64,000 nucleotides of DNA, taken from NCBI RefSeq assembly GCF_003002875.1, contig NZ_PVTH01000009.1:80935-144934 (forward strand), given 5' to 3'. The notes beneath the pieces are model-generated. The model did no database searches. It saw only the letters and a list, made by a program, of their open reading frames with translations, and was not told the origin of the DNA. This document shows positions 1 to 8,785 of the stretch, one piece after another; position 1 is the first letter of the stretch; each line of letters opens with the position of its first letter. Both the position numbers and the translations under genes were made by a program. The stretch comes from Arcticibacter pallidicorallinus (lineage in GTDB: Bacteria; Bacteroidota; Bacteroidia; Sphingobacteriales; Sphingobacteriaceae).

Positions 1-454
1 GAACCCTGTCGCGCATGATATCGGAGGTATAGCTGGTGTCGGCTATTTTAATACCGTAGTTGCTTAGCACGGCCCGCGCTTCGAGGTAGCTGGTATTAAA
101 GATATCTGGAAAACCTACATCAGGTGCATTCAGCGTAATAATGGTAAGATAGATTGTTCTATTCAGCTTAACATTAGTGCCTTCGTCGGGATCCTGTTCG
201 ACCACTAAGCCCGGAGCCTTATCCATCTGGTAGACGGAGTCGATCTGGTAGCGGAGTCCTTGTTCTTCCAGAAGAGCGATAGCCTGACCAACAGGCAGAC
301 CCTTTAGCTTGGGAACGGCAACACCCTCACCATGACGCGTATAGAATCGGAGACAGAAAAATATCAGAAGTAGAAAGGCGACGACTGATACAATTGCGAT
401 AATCAGGTTTTTACGAAATGTGTTTGTCTTAAGGTATGATAAAAACTTACTCAT
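1..454 (-). CDS. PASTA-domain membrane protein (3' part outside window)
   Basis: Only the first ~151 codons are visible; the gene runs off the left edge. Read on the minus strand it begins MSKFLSYLKTN, followed by a basic RKN and one strong membrane helix (about residues 15-34), then an extracytoplasmic part. Residues ~45-105 form a PASTA repeat (VPKLKG, then LLEEQGL, then VVEQDP), and a second repeat starts before the edge (about 107 on, APDVGFP). PASTA domains bind peptidoglycan or muropeptides. There is no kinase domain, so this is the stand-alone Bacteroidota type usually found between rluD and ddl. It is transcribed divergently from ddl, 68 bp away, which fits a role at the cell wall. 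The exact function is unknown. Confidence 0.8.
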   Translation of the reverse strand, partial: MSKFLSYLKTNTFRKNLIIAIVSVVAFLLLIFFCLRFYTRHGEGVAVPKLKGLPVGQAIALLEEQGLRYQIDSVYQMDKAPGLVVEQDPDEGTNVKLNRTIYLTIITLNAPDVGFPDIFNTSYLEARAVLSNYGIKIADTSYTSDIMRDRV

Positions 455-522
455 GGATCAAAATCTTTGGCAAAGATGGCTAAACTTAAATAAAAAATGG
501 GATTTTAAAATATATTTGGACC

Positions 523-1518
523 ATGAAGAATACCATTGCCCTCGTTACCGGAGGTTTTACCGGTGAATCTTATGTATCGTTCAAAAGCGCAGAAGTAATC
601 GAAAAAAATATAGATCGGGATAGGTTTGATGTTTATACTATTGTGATAACTCGTGAGAGCTGGTATCATGTTGACGCAAATGCAGTAAAGCATCCGGTTG
701 ACAAGAACGATTTTTCGATTGTGTTAAACGATTCTGTTATTCGCTTTGACACCGTATTTATCGGCTTGCATGGTTCCCCGGGTGAAGACGGGAAGTTGCA
801 GGGATATTTCGATATGATCGGCCTGCCTTATACTACATGTGACGCGCTGACATCGGCGATCACGATGAATAAGGGTTATACGAAGGCGATAACAGAGGGG
901 ATTGAGGATCTGCATGTCGCCAGGTCACTGCAGCTGTTTTCTCATAATGCACTTTCTTCCGAAAGCATCCTTGCACAGCTTAACCTTCCACTGTTCATCA
1001 AACCGAATAACGGTGGAAGCAGTATCGGCATGAGCAAAGTTAAGACTGCCGAAGAATTGCCGGAAGCACTTGAGCGCGCGTTTCATGAAGACACCCAGGT
1101 GTTGGTTGAAGAGTTTATTTCAGGCCGTGAATTTTCTATCGGTGTATTTAACGGGAAAGATGGGGTGCAAGTTCTACCTGCAACCGAAATTGTCACCACG
1201 CGGGAATTTTTCGATTTCGAGGCCAAGTATACTCCGGGTGCAACAGAAGAAATTACTCCTGGCAGAATGACAGAGGAGGAGAAGGAGCGAGTCGAAGCAA
1301 TTGTTAAGGCCGTTTATGAAAAGTTAAACTGCCGTGGAGTAATCCGAATCGATTACTTCCTGGAAGAAGGTACCCGAAAATTTTTCTTCATAGAGATTAA
1401 CACAGTTCCGGGGCAGACTGAAACGAGTTTCATCCCTCAACAAGTACGGGCGGCTGGTAGAACCATTCAGGATTTCTATACTGAGCTCATTGAGGTGTCG
1501 CTGGAAGGCCCTAAATAG
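523..1518 (+). CDS. ddl: D-alanine--D-alanine ligase
   Basis: Cytoplasmic ATP-dependent ligase that joins two D-alanines for the peptidoglycan pentapeptide. The 331 residues cover the whole ATP-grasp family length. Visible signatures are HGSPGEDG (83-90), the ATP-binding glycine loop KPNNGGSSIG (160-169), and the C-terminal metal/ATP part with RIDYF and IEINTVPG. The start at 523 gives the usual N-terminus with the G-G-x-S/T-x-E pattern (LVTGGFTGES). It is divergent from the PASTA protein, and its stop overlaps the 3' end of the opposing thioesterase gene by 8 bp. Identification is firm from the motifs; nothing unusual is seen. Confidence 0.95.
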   Translation: MKNTIALVTGGFTGESYVSFKSAEVIEKNIDRDRFDVYTIVITRESWYHVDANAVKHPVDKNDFSIVLNDSVIRFDTVFIGLHGSPGEDGKLQGYFDMIGLPYTTCDALTSAITMNKGYTKAITEGIEDLHVARSLQLFSHNALSSESILAQLNLPLFIKPNNGGSSIGMSKVKTAEELPEALERAFHEDTQVLVEEFISGREFSIGVFNGKDGVQVLPATEIVTTREFFDFEAKYTPGATEEITPGRMTEEEKERVEAIVKAVYEKLNCRGVIRIDYFLEEGTRKFFFIEINTVPGQTETSFIPQQVRAAGRTIQDFYTELIEVSLEGPK

Positions 1519-1933
1519 AATAACGTTCGATCATTTCGGGCGTGACCCTGGCGCTACGTCCTGATTTAATTTCGATCAGGACGTAGTCGAACCAGCCATC
1601 GGAACATATCTTATTTGTTTTCTTATTCACTATAGTAAAGATGACCTTACATCCGCGCTCCTGAAGTTCGCTTATACCCGTTTCGACGACGAAAGAATCG
1701 CCCAGGGTTAAGGGCCGTTTATAGTCGACATAGGCTGTCTTTACTACCCAGCCGAACCCCTGACTAAGGAATTCTTCCATCGACATGCCGTAATGAGCTT
1801 CCATCTGCTCGTATCGAGCGGCAAGAACATAATCAAAATAGGTGCTGTTGTGGACGTGATTAAACATGTCTATATCATCCGGCCGGACTTTAAATTCAGT
1901 TTTAAATCTACTGTAGGATCGGTTGCTGTTCAT
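1511..1933 (-). CDS. acyl-CoA thioesterase, hot-dog fold (YbgC/FadM-like)
   Basis: A 140-residue single hot-dog domain of the 4-hydroxybenzoyl-CoA thioesterase type. The diagnostic stretch is near the N-terminus: VRPDDIDMFNHVHN followed by YFDY, where the Asp (DIDMFNHV) is the catalytic position of the YbgC/FadM group. It probably hydrolyses acyl-CoA thioesters in the cytoplasm; the substrate cannot be told. An upstream in-frame ATG at 2014 would add 27 residues, but it lies within the promoter of the divergent rpsO gene and the added residues do not fit the family, so the start at 1933 is preferred. It converges on ddl with an 8-bp overlap. Confidence 0.85.
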   Translation of the reverse strand: MNSNRSYSRFKTEFKVRPDDIDMFNHVHNSTYFDYVLAARYEQMEAHYGMSMEEFLSQGFGWVVKTAYVDYKRPLTLGDSFVVETGISELQERGCKVIFTIVNKKTNKICSDGWFDYVLIEIKSGRSARVTPEMIERYSI

Positions 1934-1970
1934 TAGCGGAATTATATCTCTGCAAAATTGCTTTAAAATA

Positions 1971-2001
1971 TTGGTTTTAGGGATATATAATCTTATCTTT
2001 G
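1971..2001 (+). promoter_or_regulatory. Bacteroidota-type promoter of rpsO
   Basis: TTG at 1971-1973 and TATCTTTG at 1994-2001 are separated by 20 bp, matching the -33/-7 pattern (TTTG, ~19 bp, TAnnTTTG) of Bacteroidota primary sigma promoters. Transcription would start near 2008, about 40 nt before the rpsO ATG. This also rules out in-frame starts near 1999. Confidence 0.6.
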
Positions 2002-2046
2002 CAAGATTATTCACAAAAATTTAAACGCTTTAATATTATTCAGGTA

Positions 2047-2325
2047 ATGTATTTAAGTAAAGAAAACAAGGCAGAGATTTTTGCCAAACATGGAAAAGGA
2101 GCAACTGACACAGGTTCAGCTGAAGGACAGGTTGCATTATTTACTACTCGTATTGCTCATTTAACCGGGCATTTGAAGAAAAACAGAAAAGATTTTTCTA
2201 CTCAGCTAGCTCTTCAAAAACTTGTAGGAAAGCGTCGCGCATTACTTGCTTATTTATTTAAGAAAGATATTAACCGTTACCGTGCGATTATCAAAGCTCT
2301 TGAATTAAGAGATATCATCAAATAA
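2047..2325 (+). CDS. rpsO: 30S ribosomal protein S15
   Basis: A 92-residue protein with the S15 signature across its length: GATDTGSAEGQVALFTTRI, then LTGHLKKNRKD, and the conserved LVGKRRALLAYL followed by the YRAIIKALELR end. S15 binds 16S rRNA early in 30S assembly. The start at ATG 2047 gives MYLSKENK and family length; the longer frame would begin inside the promoter. It is followed by its own terminator, and pnp comes next, the rpsO-pnp order seen in many bacteria. Here a terminator and a new leader separate the two. Confidence 0.97.
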   Translation: MYLSKENKAEIFAKHGKGATDTGSAEGQVALFTTRIAHLTGHLKKNRKDFSTQLALQKLVGKRRALLAYLFKKDINRYRAIIKALELRDIIK

Positions 2326-2342
2326 TTCATCATCCAAAAATT

Positions 2343-2377
2343 AAAAAGCCGTTCGCTGATGTGAATGGCTTTTTTTA
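2343..2377 (+). terminator. Rho-independent terminator after rpsO
   Basis: AAAAAGCCGTTC (2343-2354) pairs with GAATGGCTTTTT (2363-2374), with one G-T pair and an 8-nt loop, and is followed by a run of T. Confidence 0.8.
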
Positions 2378-2404
2378 TTTTATTTTTGCATCAAATAAAA
2401 TAAA

Positions 2405-2448
2405 TACATTCGAATGTACTTTAAAGAGGACGAGTACATTGCAATGAC
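2405..2448. promoter_or_regulatory. paired palindromes in the pnp leader (possible operator)
   Basis: TACATTCGAATGTA (2405-2418) is a perfect 14-bp palindrome. TACATTGCAATGAC (2435-2448) resembles it, with a perfect 10-bp core (CATTGCAATG). They start exactly 30 bp apart, about three helical turns, just before pnp. The second overlaps a four-codon open frame (2444-2458) whose stop overlaps the pnp start codon. This looks like an operator pair or RNA-level control; no regulator is known. Confidence 0.3.
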
Positions 2449-2454
2449 GACAAA

Positions 2455-4602
2455 ATGAGTTACAATCTAATTAAAAAGTCTTTCGATTTAGGCGATGGTC
2501 GCATAATCGAAATTGAATCCGGTAAACTAGCCAAGCAAGCCGACGGTTCTGTAGTAGTAAAGATGGGTAATACCATGTTATTAGCTACTGTAGTTTCTTC
2601 AAAAACAGCGAAAGAAGGTGTTGACTTTCTTCCATTATCTGTAGATTATCAGGAAAAATATGCTGCTACGGGACGCATTCCAGGAGGTTTCCTGCGTCGT
2701 GAAGCACGTTTGTCTGATTATGAAGTTCTGATCTCCCGTTTGGTAGATCGTGCCTTACGCCCGATGTTCCCGGAAGACTATCACGCAGACACTCAGGTGA
2801 TGATCTCTTTGATCTCCGCTGATACGAATATTTTACCGGATTGCCTCGCAGGTCTTGCTGCTTCGGCTGCTCTTTCTGTTTCAGACATTCCGTTTAACGG
2901 GCCTATTTCAGAAGTGCGCGTAGCGAAGATTGATGGCCAGTTGGTTATCAACCCCTATCTAAGCGATCTGACCCGCGCGTCTCTTGACTTTATCGTTGCA
3001 GGTTCTGAGAATGACATTACGATGGTTGAGGGAGAAGCTAACGAAATCTCTGAGGAAGAGATGATCGAAGCGATCGAGTTCGCTCACCGTGCGATCAAAG
3101 TTCAGGTTCAGGCGCAAAAAGAGATGACTGTTGAGGCAGGAAAAACTGAAAAACGTGCTTACTCTCATGAACACAGCAACCCTGAGTTGAGAGAACGTGT
3201 TTTTGCTGAAACATACGAAAAAGTGTATGCTGTTGCAAAATCAGGTGTTTCCAAACATGAGCGCTCTGACAAGTTTTCTGAGATTCAAGATGCGTTTATC
3301 GTTTCTCTTGGCGAAGGTGTAGATGATATTACGAAATCACTCGCTAAAAAATATTTCCATGATGTACAATACGATGCAGTACGTAACCTCATCCTTGATG
3401 AAGGTATTCGTTTGGATGGCCGTGATGTACGTACCGTTCGCCCGATCTGGAGCGAAGTAGGATATCTTCCTGCAGCACATGGTTCGGCTGTATTCACACG
3501 TGGAGAGACGCAAGCGCTTACATCTGTAACATTGGGTACAAAGCTTGATGAGCAGATGATTGATGGTGCTTTCTTTAACGGTTATCAGAAGTTTATCCTT
3601 CATTATAACTTCCCTGGATTCTCGACAGGTGAGGTGAGACCTAATCGCGGCGCTGGACGTCGTGAGATCGGTCACGGTAACCTGGCTCAGCGCTCGTTAA
3701 AAAAGATGATGCCTGCTGACGAGGAGAATCCATACACAGTTCGTGTAGTTTCGGATATTCTTGAATCTAACGGTTCTTCTTCTATGGCAACTGTTTGTGC
3801 GGCTACGCTGGCACTGATGGATGCGGGTGTGAAGTTGAAGTCGCCGGTTTCAGGTATCGCAATGGGTTTAATCACGGATGAGAAGACCGGTAAATACGCG
3901 GTTCTTTCTGATATCCTTGGAGATGAGGATCATTTGGGTGATATGGACTTCAAGGTTACTGGTACCGATAAGGGTATTGTGGCTTGTCAGATGGACTTAA
4001 AAATCAACGGACTAAGATGGGAAGTATTAAGTGCTGCTTTAGCGCAGTCTAAGGAAGGCCGTCTTCACATTCTTAACGAAATTAAGAAAACGCTTGCAGA
4101 GCCTAATCCTGAGCTTAAACCACATGCTCCTAGAATTGAAGTACTGAGAATTGATAAAGAATTCATTGGTGCAGTAATCGGACCCGGTGGAAAGATCATT
4201 CAGGAAATGCAACGCGAAACAAATACCACGATCACTATTGAAGAGAAAGACAATCAAGGTGTTATCAGTATTTTCGCTCCGGGAAAAGATGCGATCGATA
4301 AAGCTGTTAAGCGTATAAAGAGTATTGTCGCTAAGCCAGATGTAGGCGAGATCTACGAAGGTAAGGTAAAGTCAATCATGCCGTTCGGTGCTTTCGTTGA
4401 GATCATGCCGGGTAAGGATGGTTTGCTCCATATTTCAGAGATAGACTGGAAACGTTACGAGTCTATGGATGGTATTTTCCAGGTAGGTGATGAAGTAAGA
4501 GTAAAACTTCTCGAAGTTGATAAACAAGGTAAATTGAAACTTTCAAGAAAAGCTTTGTTGCCTCGTCCTCCGAGAGAGGATAAGAAGCCTGCTTCTGAAT
4601 AA
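2455..4602 (+). CDS. pnp: polyribonucleotide nucleotidyltransferase (PNPase)
   Basis: 3'-5' exoribonuclease that degrades RNA with phosphate and can add tails; acts in the cytoplasm, often in the degradosome. The 715 residues show both RNase PH-like cores (first with [21 protein letters not shown], second with GIRLDGRD and [23 protein letters not shown]), then a KH domain with the IGPGGK loop (about residue 575) and a C-terminal S1 domain ([15 protein letters not shown]). The start ATG overlaps the stop of a four-codon upstream frame, which suggests translational coupling. The gene lies behind a palindromic leader and ends at a strong terminator. It is full length and unremarkable in its coding sequence. 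Confidence 0.97.
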   Translation: MSYNLIKKSFDLGDGRIIEIESGKLAKQADGSVVVKMGNTMLLATVVSSKTAKEGVDFLPLSVDYQEKYAATGRIPGGFLRREARLSDYEVLISRLVDRALRPMFPEDYHADTQVMISLISADTNILPDCLAGLAASAALSVSDIPFNGPISEVRVAKIDGQLVINPYLSDLTRASLDFIVAGSENDITMVEGEANEISEEEMIEAIEFAHRAIKVQVQAQKEMTVEAGKTEKRAYSHEHSNPELRERVFAETYEKVYAVAKSGVSKHERSDKFSEIQDAFIVSLGEGVDDITKSLAKKYFHDVQYDAVRNLILDEGIRLDGRDVRTVRPIWSEVGYLPAAHGSAVFTRGETQALTSVTLGTKLDEQMIDGAFFNGYQKFILHYNFPGFSTGEVRPNRGAGRREIGHGNLAQRSLKKMMPADEENPYTVRVVSDILESNGSSSMATVCAATLALMDAGVKLKSPVSGIAMGLITDEKTGKYAVLSDILGDEDHLGDMDFKVTGTDKGIVACQMDLKINGLRWEVLSAALAQSKEGRLHILNEIKKTLAEPNPELKPHAPRIEVLRIDKEFIGAVIGPGGKIIQEMQRETNTTITIEEKDNQGVISIFAPGKDAIDKAVKRIKSIVAKPDVGEIYEGKVKSIMPFGAFVEIMPGKDGLLHISEIDWKRYESMDGIFQVGDEVRVKLLEVDKQGKLKLSRKALLPRPPREDKKPASE

Positions 4603-4620
4603 CCTCAGTAATAGAATAAA

Positions 4621-4651
4621 AAAAAGCCGCTTATAAAGCGGCTTTTTTTAT
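4621..4651. terminator. bidirectional terminator between pnp and the lipid kinase
   Basis: AAAAAAGCCGCTT (4621-4633) pairs perfectly over 13 bp with AAGCGGCTTTTTT (4637-4649), with a 3-nt loop. A-run on one side and T-run on the other let it serve both converging genes. Confidence 0.9.
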
Positions 4652-4652
4652 G

Positions 4653-5558
4653 CTAGGATGGGAGCACAAGAAAATCAAGTACTCCTTTCAACATTTCTAT
4701 TTTCAATTCTTGACCTTTTTCCATGAAGATCAGATTATCGTCTATGTGGGCAAGTTTGCCTTCCCATTTAAAGGTGACATTCTTTGCCTTAATAAGCGTT
4801 ACATTCAAAATTCCCTCTTTACCTTGCTGCTTGTCTTCTATATAAGAGATAAACTCCTTCTTCTGTTTATCGGTTATCAATATCAGTTCAAAAAAGCCGT
4901 CTCCAGGATCAGCCATTGGGGCTAAGACCAGATTAGGTCCAATTGACGCGATATTCATGAGTTCTACCATCAGGTATTTTCCCGAATAATCACGCCCATC
5001 AGCTTCGATATCGCAATGTTTTGCTTCATAGGTTTGTACGATCTCATGAAGTTTCTCCCGTGCAACCTTCAGGCTCTTTTTTGGTGTATCGATAAGAGAA
5101 CTATCAACCTCGTTCATGTCTTTAATAAGGCGGGGGAACACACCAAAGCCCATTCCTTCGACGAAGAAATTCGCTGCATCAAAATCTTCGATCTTTCCTA
5201 CATCAAGCTGACGGACATTTCTTCTCGCCCAGGACCGGATAATCGTTTCCTGATCCGCATGTAATCCGAGGCTTTGGGAAATGTTATTCGCCGTTCCCAT
5301 CGGCAACACAGCGATGGGATACTTTTTCTCCAGGAGGCCCCGTTGCAACATCTTCTGGACAACGGTACGAACAGTTCCATCTCCCCCTGCCACGACAAGA
5401 AAATCGACTTCTTTCTCAATTTCCTTGAGAAATTTTTTGTCCTTTGAGGATGTATATATACAGTCAAATCCTTCTGACTCAATTGTTTTAATAAGCTTTT
5501 TCTTGCTGTGGGACTCATCCCCGGCGTCCGGATTATGAACTAGTTTTGCTGTCTTCAT
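4653..5558 (-). CDS. diacylglycerol kinase family lipid kinase (DagK/YegS type)
   Basis: A 301-residue lipid kinase domain protein. It starts MKTAKLVHNPDAG, the usual first strand with the NP motif, then carries the nucleotide-binding VAGGDGTV loop and the conserved LPMGTANN motif. The C-terminal half is the beta-rich lipid-binding domain of the family. Members phosphorylate diacylglycerol, sphingosine or related lipids at the membrane; the substrate cannot be predicted. An upstream in-frame ATG would add 20 residues that do not match the family, so 5558 was chosen. It converges with pnp and is divergent from surE, with 80 bp between the starts. Confidence 0.85.
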   Translation of the reverse strand: MKTAKLVHNPDAGDESHSKKKLIKTIESEGFDCIYTSSKDKKFLKEIEKEVDFLVVAGGDGTVRTVVQKMLQRGLLEKKYPIAVLPMGTANNISQSLGLHADQETIIRSWARRNVRQLDVGKIEDFDAANFFVEGMGFGVFPRLIKDMNEVDSSLIDTPKKSLKVAREKLHEIVQTYEAKHCDIEADGRDYSGKYLMVELMNIASIGPNLVLAPMADPGDGFFELILITDKQKKEFISYIEDKQQGKEGILNVTLIKAKNVTFKWEGKLAHIDDNLIFMEKGQELKIEMLKGVLDFLVLPS

Positions 5559-5638
5559 GTATGGATTTCGTGCGAATTGTATCTTATTAAAACATGACTG
5601 AGGTTTTTTGGTTGGCACTTAGGAGGAATATTTACACT

Positions 5639-6379
5639 ATGAGGATTTTAATAACCAATGATGACGGGATATACAGTCCTGGAATCGCCGCACTGGCACG
5701 TATTGCACAGAAGTTTGGAGAGGTCAGGGTTGTTGCACCAGACGTGGAACAATCCTCCATGGGACATGCCGTTACTCATTCCAGGCCTTTAAGCTATAAA
5801 AAGTCACCAATCGAATTTCCGGGTATAGAGGCTTATAGGGTGAATGGCACACCCGCAGACTGTGTTGCTTTAGGGACACATCTCTGGTCGAAAACTGATG
5901 TTGTTTTGTCGGGCATTAACATGGGTCCGAACCTTGGAAACGGTATGTGGCATTCAGGAACACTGGCGGCGGCAAAGCAAGCAGTACTCTTCGGAATTAA
6001 AGGTATTGCACTAAGCACACCTGTAGGTAAAACTGAGCCTGACTTTAAAAAGCTGGAATCGTTCGTCGAGAAGACCCTGGCGCTGCTTTTAGAAGATTCA
6101 AAACTCTCGCTTTATAACGTAAACTTTCCTGAGAATCCGGAGGGAATGAGATACACGAGACAGTCGGTCCGTTTATATGATGGAACTATCATACCAGGGC
6201 AGGACCCCTTAGGAAGAAAACACTACTGGTTCACCGTATCACCGCTTGAACCAGCTGAAGAGGGAACCGACCGCTGGGCAGTAGAAAACAACTTGGTCTC
6301 CATCACGCCCTTGCGGTTGGATCTAACCAACGAGGCAGAACTGGCAAAAGCACTTCAGAGCAATGATTTGGCGATCTGA
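5639..6379 (+). CDS. surE: 5'/3'-nucleotidase SurE
   Basis: Metal-dependent nucleotidase that removes phosphate from nucleoside monophosphates, linked with stationary-phase survival. The 246-residue protein begins MRILITNDDGIYSPG, with the metal-binding Asp pair (DD, 8-9 region), and has VRVVAPDVEQSSMGH, NGTPADCV and VLSGINMGPNLG, all family hallmarks. A longer frame from 5594 is possible, but the family always starts right before the RILxTNDDG strand, and an AGGAGG lies 13 nt before the chosen ATG. It is divergent from the lipid kinase. Identification is firm. Confidence 0.95.
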   Translation: MRILITNDDGIYSPGIAALARIAQKFGEVRVVAPDVEQSSMGHAVTHSRPLSYKKSPIEFPGIEAYRVNGTPADCVALGTHLWSKTDVVLSGINMGPNLGNGMWHSGTLAAAKQAVLFGIKGIALSTPVGKTEPDFKKLESFVEKTLALLLEDSKLSLYNVNFPENPEGMRYTRQSVRLYDGTIIPGQDPLGRKHYWFTVSPLEPAEEGTDRWAVENNLVSITPLRLDLTNEAELAKALQSNDLAI

Positions 6380-6560
6380 TAATTGAACGACTGAATTCTA
6401 AAGTCGTGGCATACACAATTGATACATTTAGTTCTTTTTTCTGTACAATCGTGTATGTCCTTCAGGAATGGACAAGGCGACTCTAAGGGTTTCTTCCAAG
6501 CAAGGTGAACGAGGGTACTGTTTGAAAAACTGGCATACATCTTGGTTAGTGTTAGTCATT

Positions 6561-6926
6561 ATGGGAAAGCGAATATTGGCGATAGATGATAACCCTGCAA
6601 TTCTGGACGTATTGAACGAGATATTATCTTTTGAGGGGTATGAGGTGGTAACCATATCTGATGGGAGGAAAGTGTTTGATACAGTGGAGCAAGTGCACCC
6701 TGATTTAATTCTACTCGATGTGATGCTGGATAATCTTGACGGGAGAGAAATTTGTCGTGCGCTCAAGAATAACCGTATGTTTAGTGGAATCCCGGTGATT
6801 ATGATCTCTGCTACACATGATCTCAAGAGTTTGCTTGATCAGCCAGGAGCGCCTGATGATTTCATTGCAAAGCCTTTTGATATATACTATCTGATCTCAA
6901 AAGTAAACCATCAACTTGCTGCATGA
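6561..6926 (+). CDS. single-domain response regulator
   Basis: A 121-residue stand-alone receiver (CheY-like) domain with no output domain. The acidic pair is D9/D10, the phospho-acceptor Asp is D53 (LILLDVML), the switch Ser is S83 and the conserved Lys is K104 (FIAKPFD). It should be phosphorylated by a histidine kinase and pass the signal on by protein contacts; no kinase gene is nearby. The start at ATG 6561 puts the first beta strand (KRILAIDD) at the N-terminus. Its stop directly abuts the stop of the opposing AlbA_2 gene. About 180 bp upstream back to surE hold no other gene. Confidence 0.9.
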   Translation: MGKRILAIDDNPAILDVLNEILSFEGYEVVTISDGRKVFDTVEQVHPDLILLDVMLDNLDGREICRALKNNRMFSGIPVIMISATHDLKSLLDQPGAPDDFIAKPFDIYYLISKVNHQLAA

Positions 6927-7514
6927 TTATGAGGCAGTATAATATTCCTCGGTATCAGTTGTATGTAATTTAATGATTCCAGATAGCACAAGGGTCACGA
7001 GCAGCCTTTGAGTTCTTCTTCTGGGGAGATTCAAAAGTTTACTTGAGTCGCGGGCAGAGATACGCTCGTTCTCATCGAGATACTGAAGAAGCGTTCTTTC
7101 TTTTTCCGAATACTCGATCAAAACACCGGCTTCGCCCTGGCTAGCCTTAAGCACATCGACAACGATCTTACTTGCCAGCAAGCTCTTATCTTTTACTCTG
7201 ACATACACCCACCATTTTTTATCGTCTCCAAGGGAATAATGAGGCTTGGTGTCACTTTCCTTGACGTCGGCAACCAAAACGAGTTTATTATCAACATATA
7301 CTTCTTCGAAACCGACCTCTACCATAGGTCTGCAAAAATAGGTTGCAGCTTTAGTAAGCATATATTTTTCTTCTTCTTCGGACCTGACGCCCTTAATGGT
7401 GCCGTTATCAGCCACACCAATCAAGAGCTTACCGCCCTTGTTATTAGCAAAAGCTACCAGCGTTTTAGAGATTTTCGAGCAGGAGGTGATCGTTTTTTTA
7501 AAGTCTACGAGCAT
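6927..7514 (-). CDS. AlbA_2/Schlafen-type divergent AAA domain protein
   Basis: A 195-residue protein. The N-terminal half matches the AlbA_2 (Schlafen AAA_4) pattern: KTLVAFANNKGGKLLIGVADNG at about residues 17-38, with the GGxLxxGVxDxG core. The C-terminal part (LLQYLDENERISARDSSKLL, then RRRTQRLLVTLVLSGII) looks like a winged helix. Such proteins are often called ATP-binding transcriptional regulators, but the biochemical role is uncertain. The start at 7514 is chosen because a GGAGGTGA Shine-Dalgarno-like sequence lies just upstream, which is rare in this window. In-frame starts up to 7568 exist. It is downstream of the DUF4442 gene in the same direction. Confidence 0.7.
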   Translation of the reverse strand: MLVDFKKTITSCSKISKTLVAFANNKGGKLLIGVADNGTIKGVRSEEEEKYMLTKAATYFCRPMVEVGFEEVYVDNKLVLVADVKESDTKPHYSLGDDKKWWVYVRVKDKSLLASKIVVDVLKASQGEAGVLIEYSEKERTLLQYLDENERISARDSSKLLNLPRRRTQRLLVTLVLSGIIKLHTTDTEEYYTAS

Positions 7515-7564
7515 ATTCTCACCTCCAAAAATCATTTGCTTTATATTTTGTGGTCTAAGTCTGT

Positions 7565-8047
7565 TCATAGTTTTGGGTGGTTTATGATCGAATCGAGATT
7601 CCTAATATATACCAGATTGGAGATGCGTGCGGTTACATCGCCCTCTCTGTCTGTTATATCCAGTATGCAACGATGCTCCGCTTTTCCATCCGTTTCTATC
7701 AGAGAACAGATGTGATCTATTTCTTCAACGCTTATATTGATTTTAAAATATAGGTCTGATCTTCCGGGTTTCAGAAAAGATATCTCAGCCGCCTTTTGCC
7801 AAACAATCACCCGGTAGCCTCTTCGAAGCATCAGCTGGTAAAAAAGAACCGCATAGAAGGGGTCGGCAGCCGCGTAAATGGTACCACCAAAGACGGATCT
7901 GTTGTAGTTGATATTGAAAATACTCTTAAATACTTTTACTTCCACACCCATAAAGTCGGGATGGAATCTCTTAACCCAAATCCGCTGAAACAGCATCGGC
8001 GGATAGAATCGCATCGCCCATTTGAGCATATTTTCGGATATAAGCAT
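7565..8047 (-). CDS. DUF4442 hot-dog domain protein
   Basis: A 160-residue protein resembling DUF4442 / YiiD C-terminal-like putative thioesterases. Visible are the N-terminal LKWAMRFYPPMLFQRIWV, the family-like NINYNRSVFGGTIYAAADPFYAVLFYQLM in the middle, and an alternating beta pattern to the end (KAEHRCILDITD, VYIRNLD). It probably has a hot-dog fold acting on acyl thioesters, but a catalytic residue cannot be assigned. It precedes the AlbA_2 gene on the minus strand, 50 bp away, and may share its transcript. The start could also be the Met at position 7. Confidence 0.7.
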   Translation of the reverse strand: MLISENMLKWAMRFYPPMLFQRIWVKRFHPDFMGVEVKVFKSIFNINYNRSVFGGTIYAAADPFYAVLFYQLMLRRGYRVIVWQKAAEISFLKPGRSDLYFKINISVEEIDHICSLIETDGKAEHRCILDITDREGDVTARISNLVYIRNLDSIINHPKL

Positions 8048-8189
8048 TTAGACGAATATCAGAAATTTTGGCAAACTGAGCGTAATCTGTGTGAATAGAT
8101 GTTAAAGATCTGAACCAAGATTCTTTTGTTAAAAGTCAAAATTAATCTATCTTGTATTAAATACTGAATCATAAAAAACCAGAAAAGCA

Positions 8190-8711
8190 ATGAAAAAGAC
8201 AAAGGTTCTAGGCTTATTCACTTTTGCGGTATGCGCATTATTATTTTCCTTAAAGGACGTTAACGGACAGGCTAAGCCAGTAGCAAGTCCGGCTGACAGT
8301 GTCACCGCCAAGGTTGGAAAGGCCACGATTGAAATTAAATATAGCAGTCCGTCCGTAAAGGGACGTAAGATCTGGGGAGAACTTGTTCCGTTTGACAAAG
8401 TTTGGAGGGCAGGAGCTAATAAAGCCACAATTTTCACGACCAGTGAGGACATCCGTGTTGAGGGTAAGCCCCTAGCGGCAGGAAGCTATGCTCTTTTTAT
8501 GATTCCTACCGCGCTTAATTGGACTGTGATATTCAACAAAGCTTCGGATCAATGGGGGGCTTACAAATACGAGGAAGGCCAGGATGCATTGCGCGTAACT
8601 GTAAAACCGAAGAAAGTATCCGCTTCCAAAGAACGGCTGGGCTATACGATCAGCAAGAATGGATTTGTGCTTCATTGGGAGAACATAGAAGTTCCTGTCG
8701 GCATTAAATAG
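8190..8711 (+). CDS. secreted DUF2911 protein
   Basis: A 173-residue protein with a typical signal peptide (MKK, hydrophobic 7-21, then NGQA as the likely cleavage region), so it is periplasmic or outer-surface. The mature part carries the DUF2911 core: IEIKYSSPSVKGRKIWGELVPFDKVWRAGANKAT, then FTTSEDIRVEGKPLAAGSYALFMIPT and the closing LHWENIEVPV. DUF2911 is common in Bacteroidota and has no established function. It has 142 bp before it and 74 bp before hemF, and is probably transcribed alone. Confidence 0.85.
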   Translation: MKKTKVLGLFTFAVCALLFSLKDVNGQAKPVASPADSVTAKVGKATIEIKYSSPSVKGRKIWGELVPFDKVWRAGANKATIFTTSEDIRVEGKPLAAGSYALFMIPTALNWTVIFNKASDQWGAYKYEEGQDALRVTVKPKKVSASKERLGYTISKNGFVLHWENIEVPVGIK

Positions 8712-8785
8712 GCCGGATCTGCAATTATAGTTTTAAATTTGTCTCGTTGTGCTAGTTGTAACATTCAAATTTAAATAAGCAAGAA

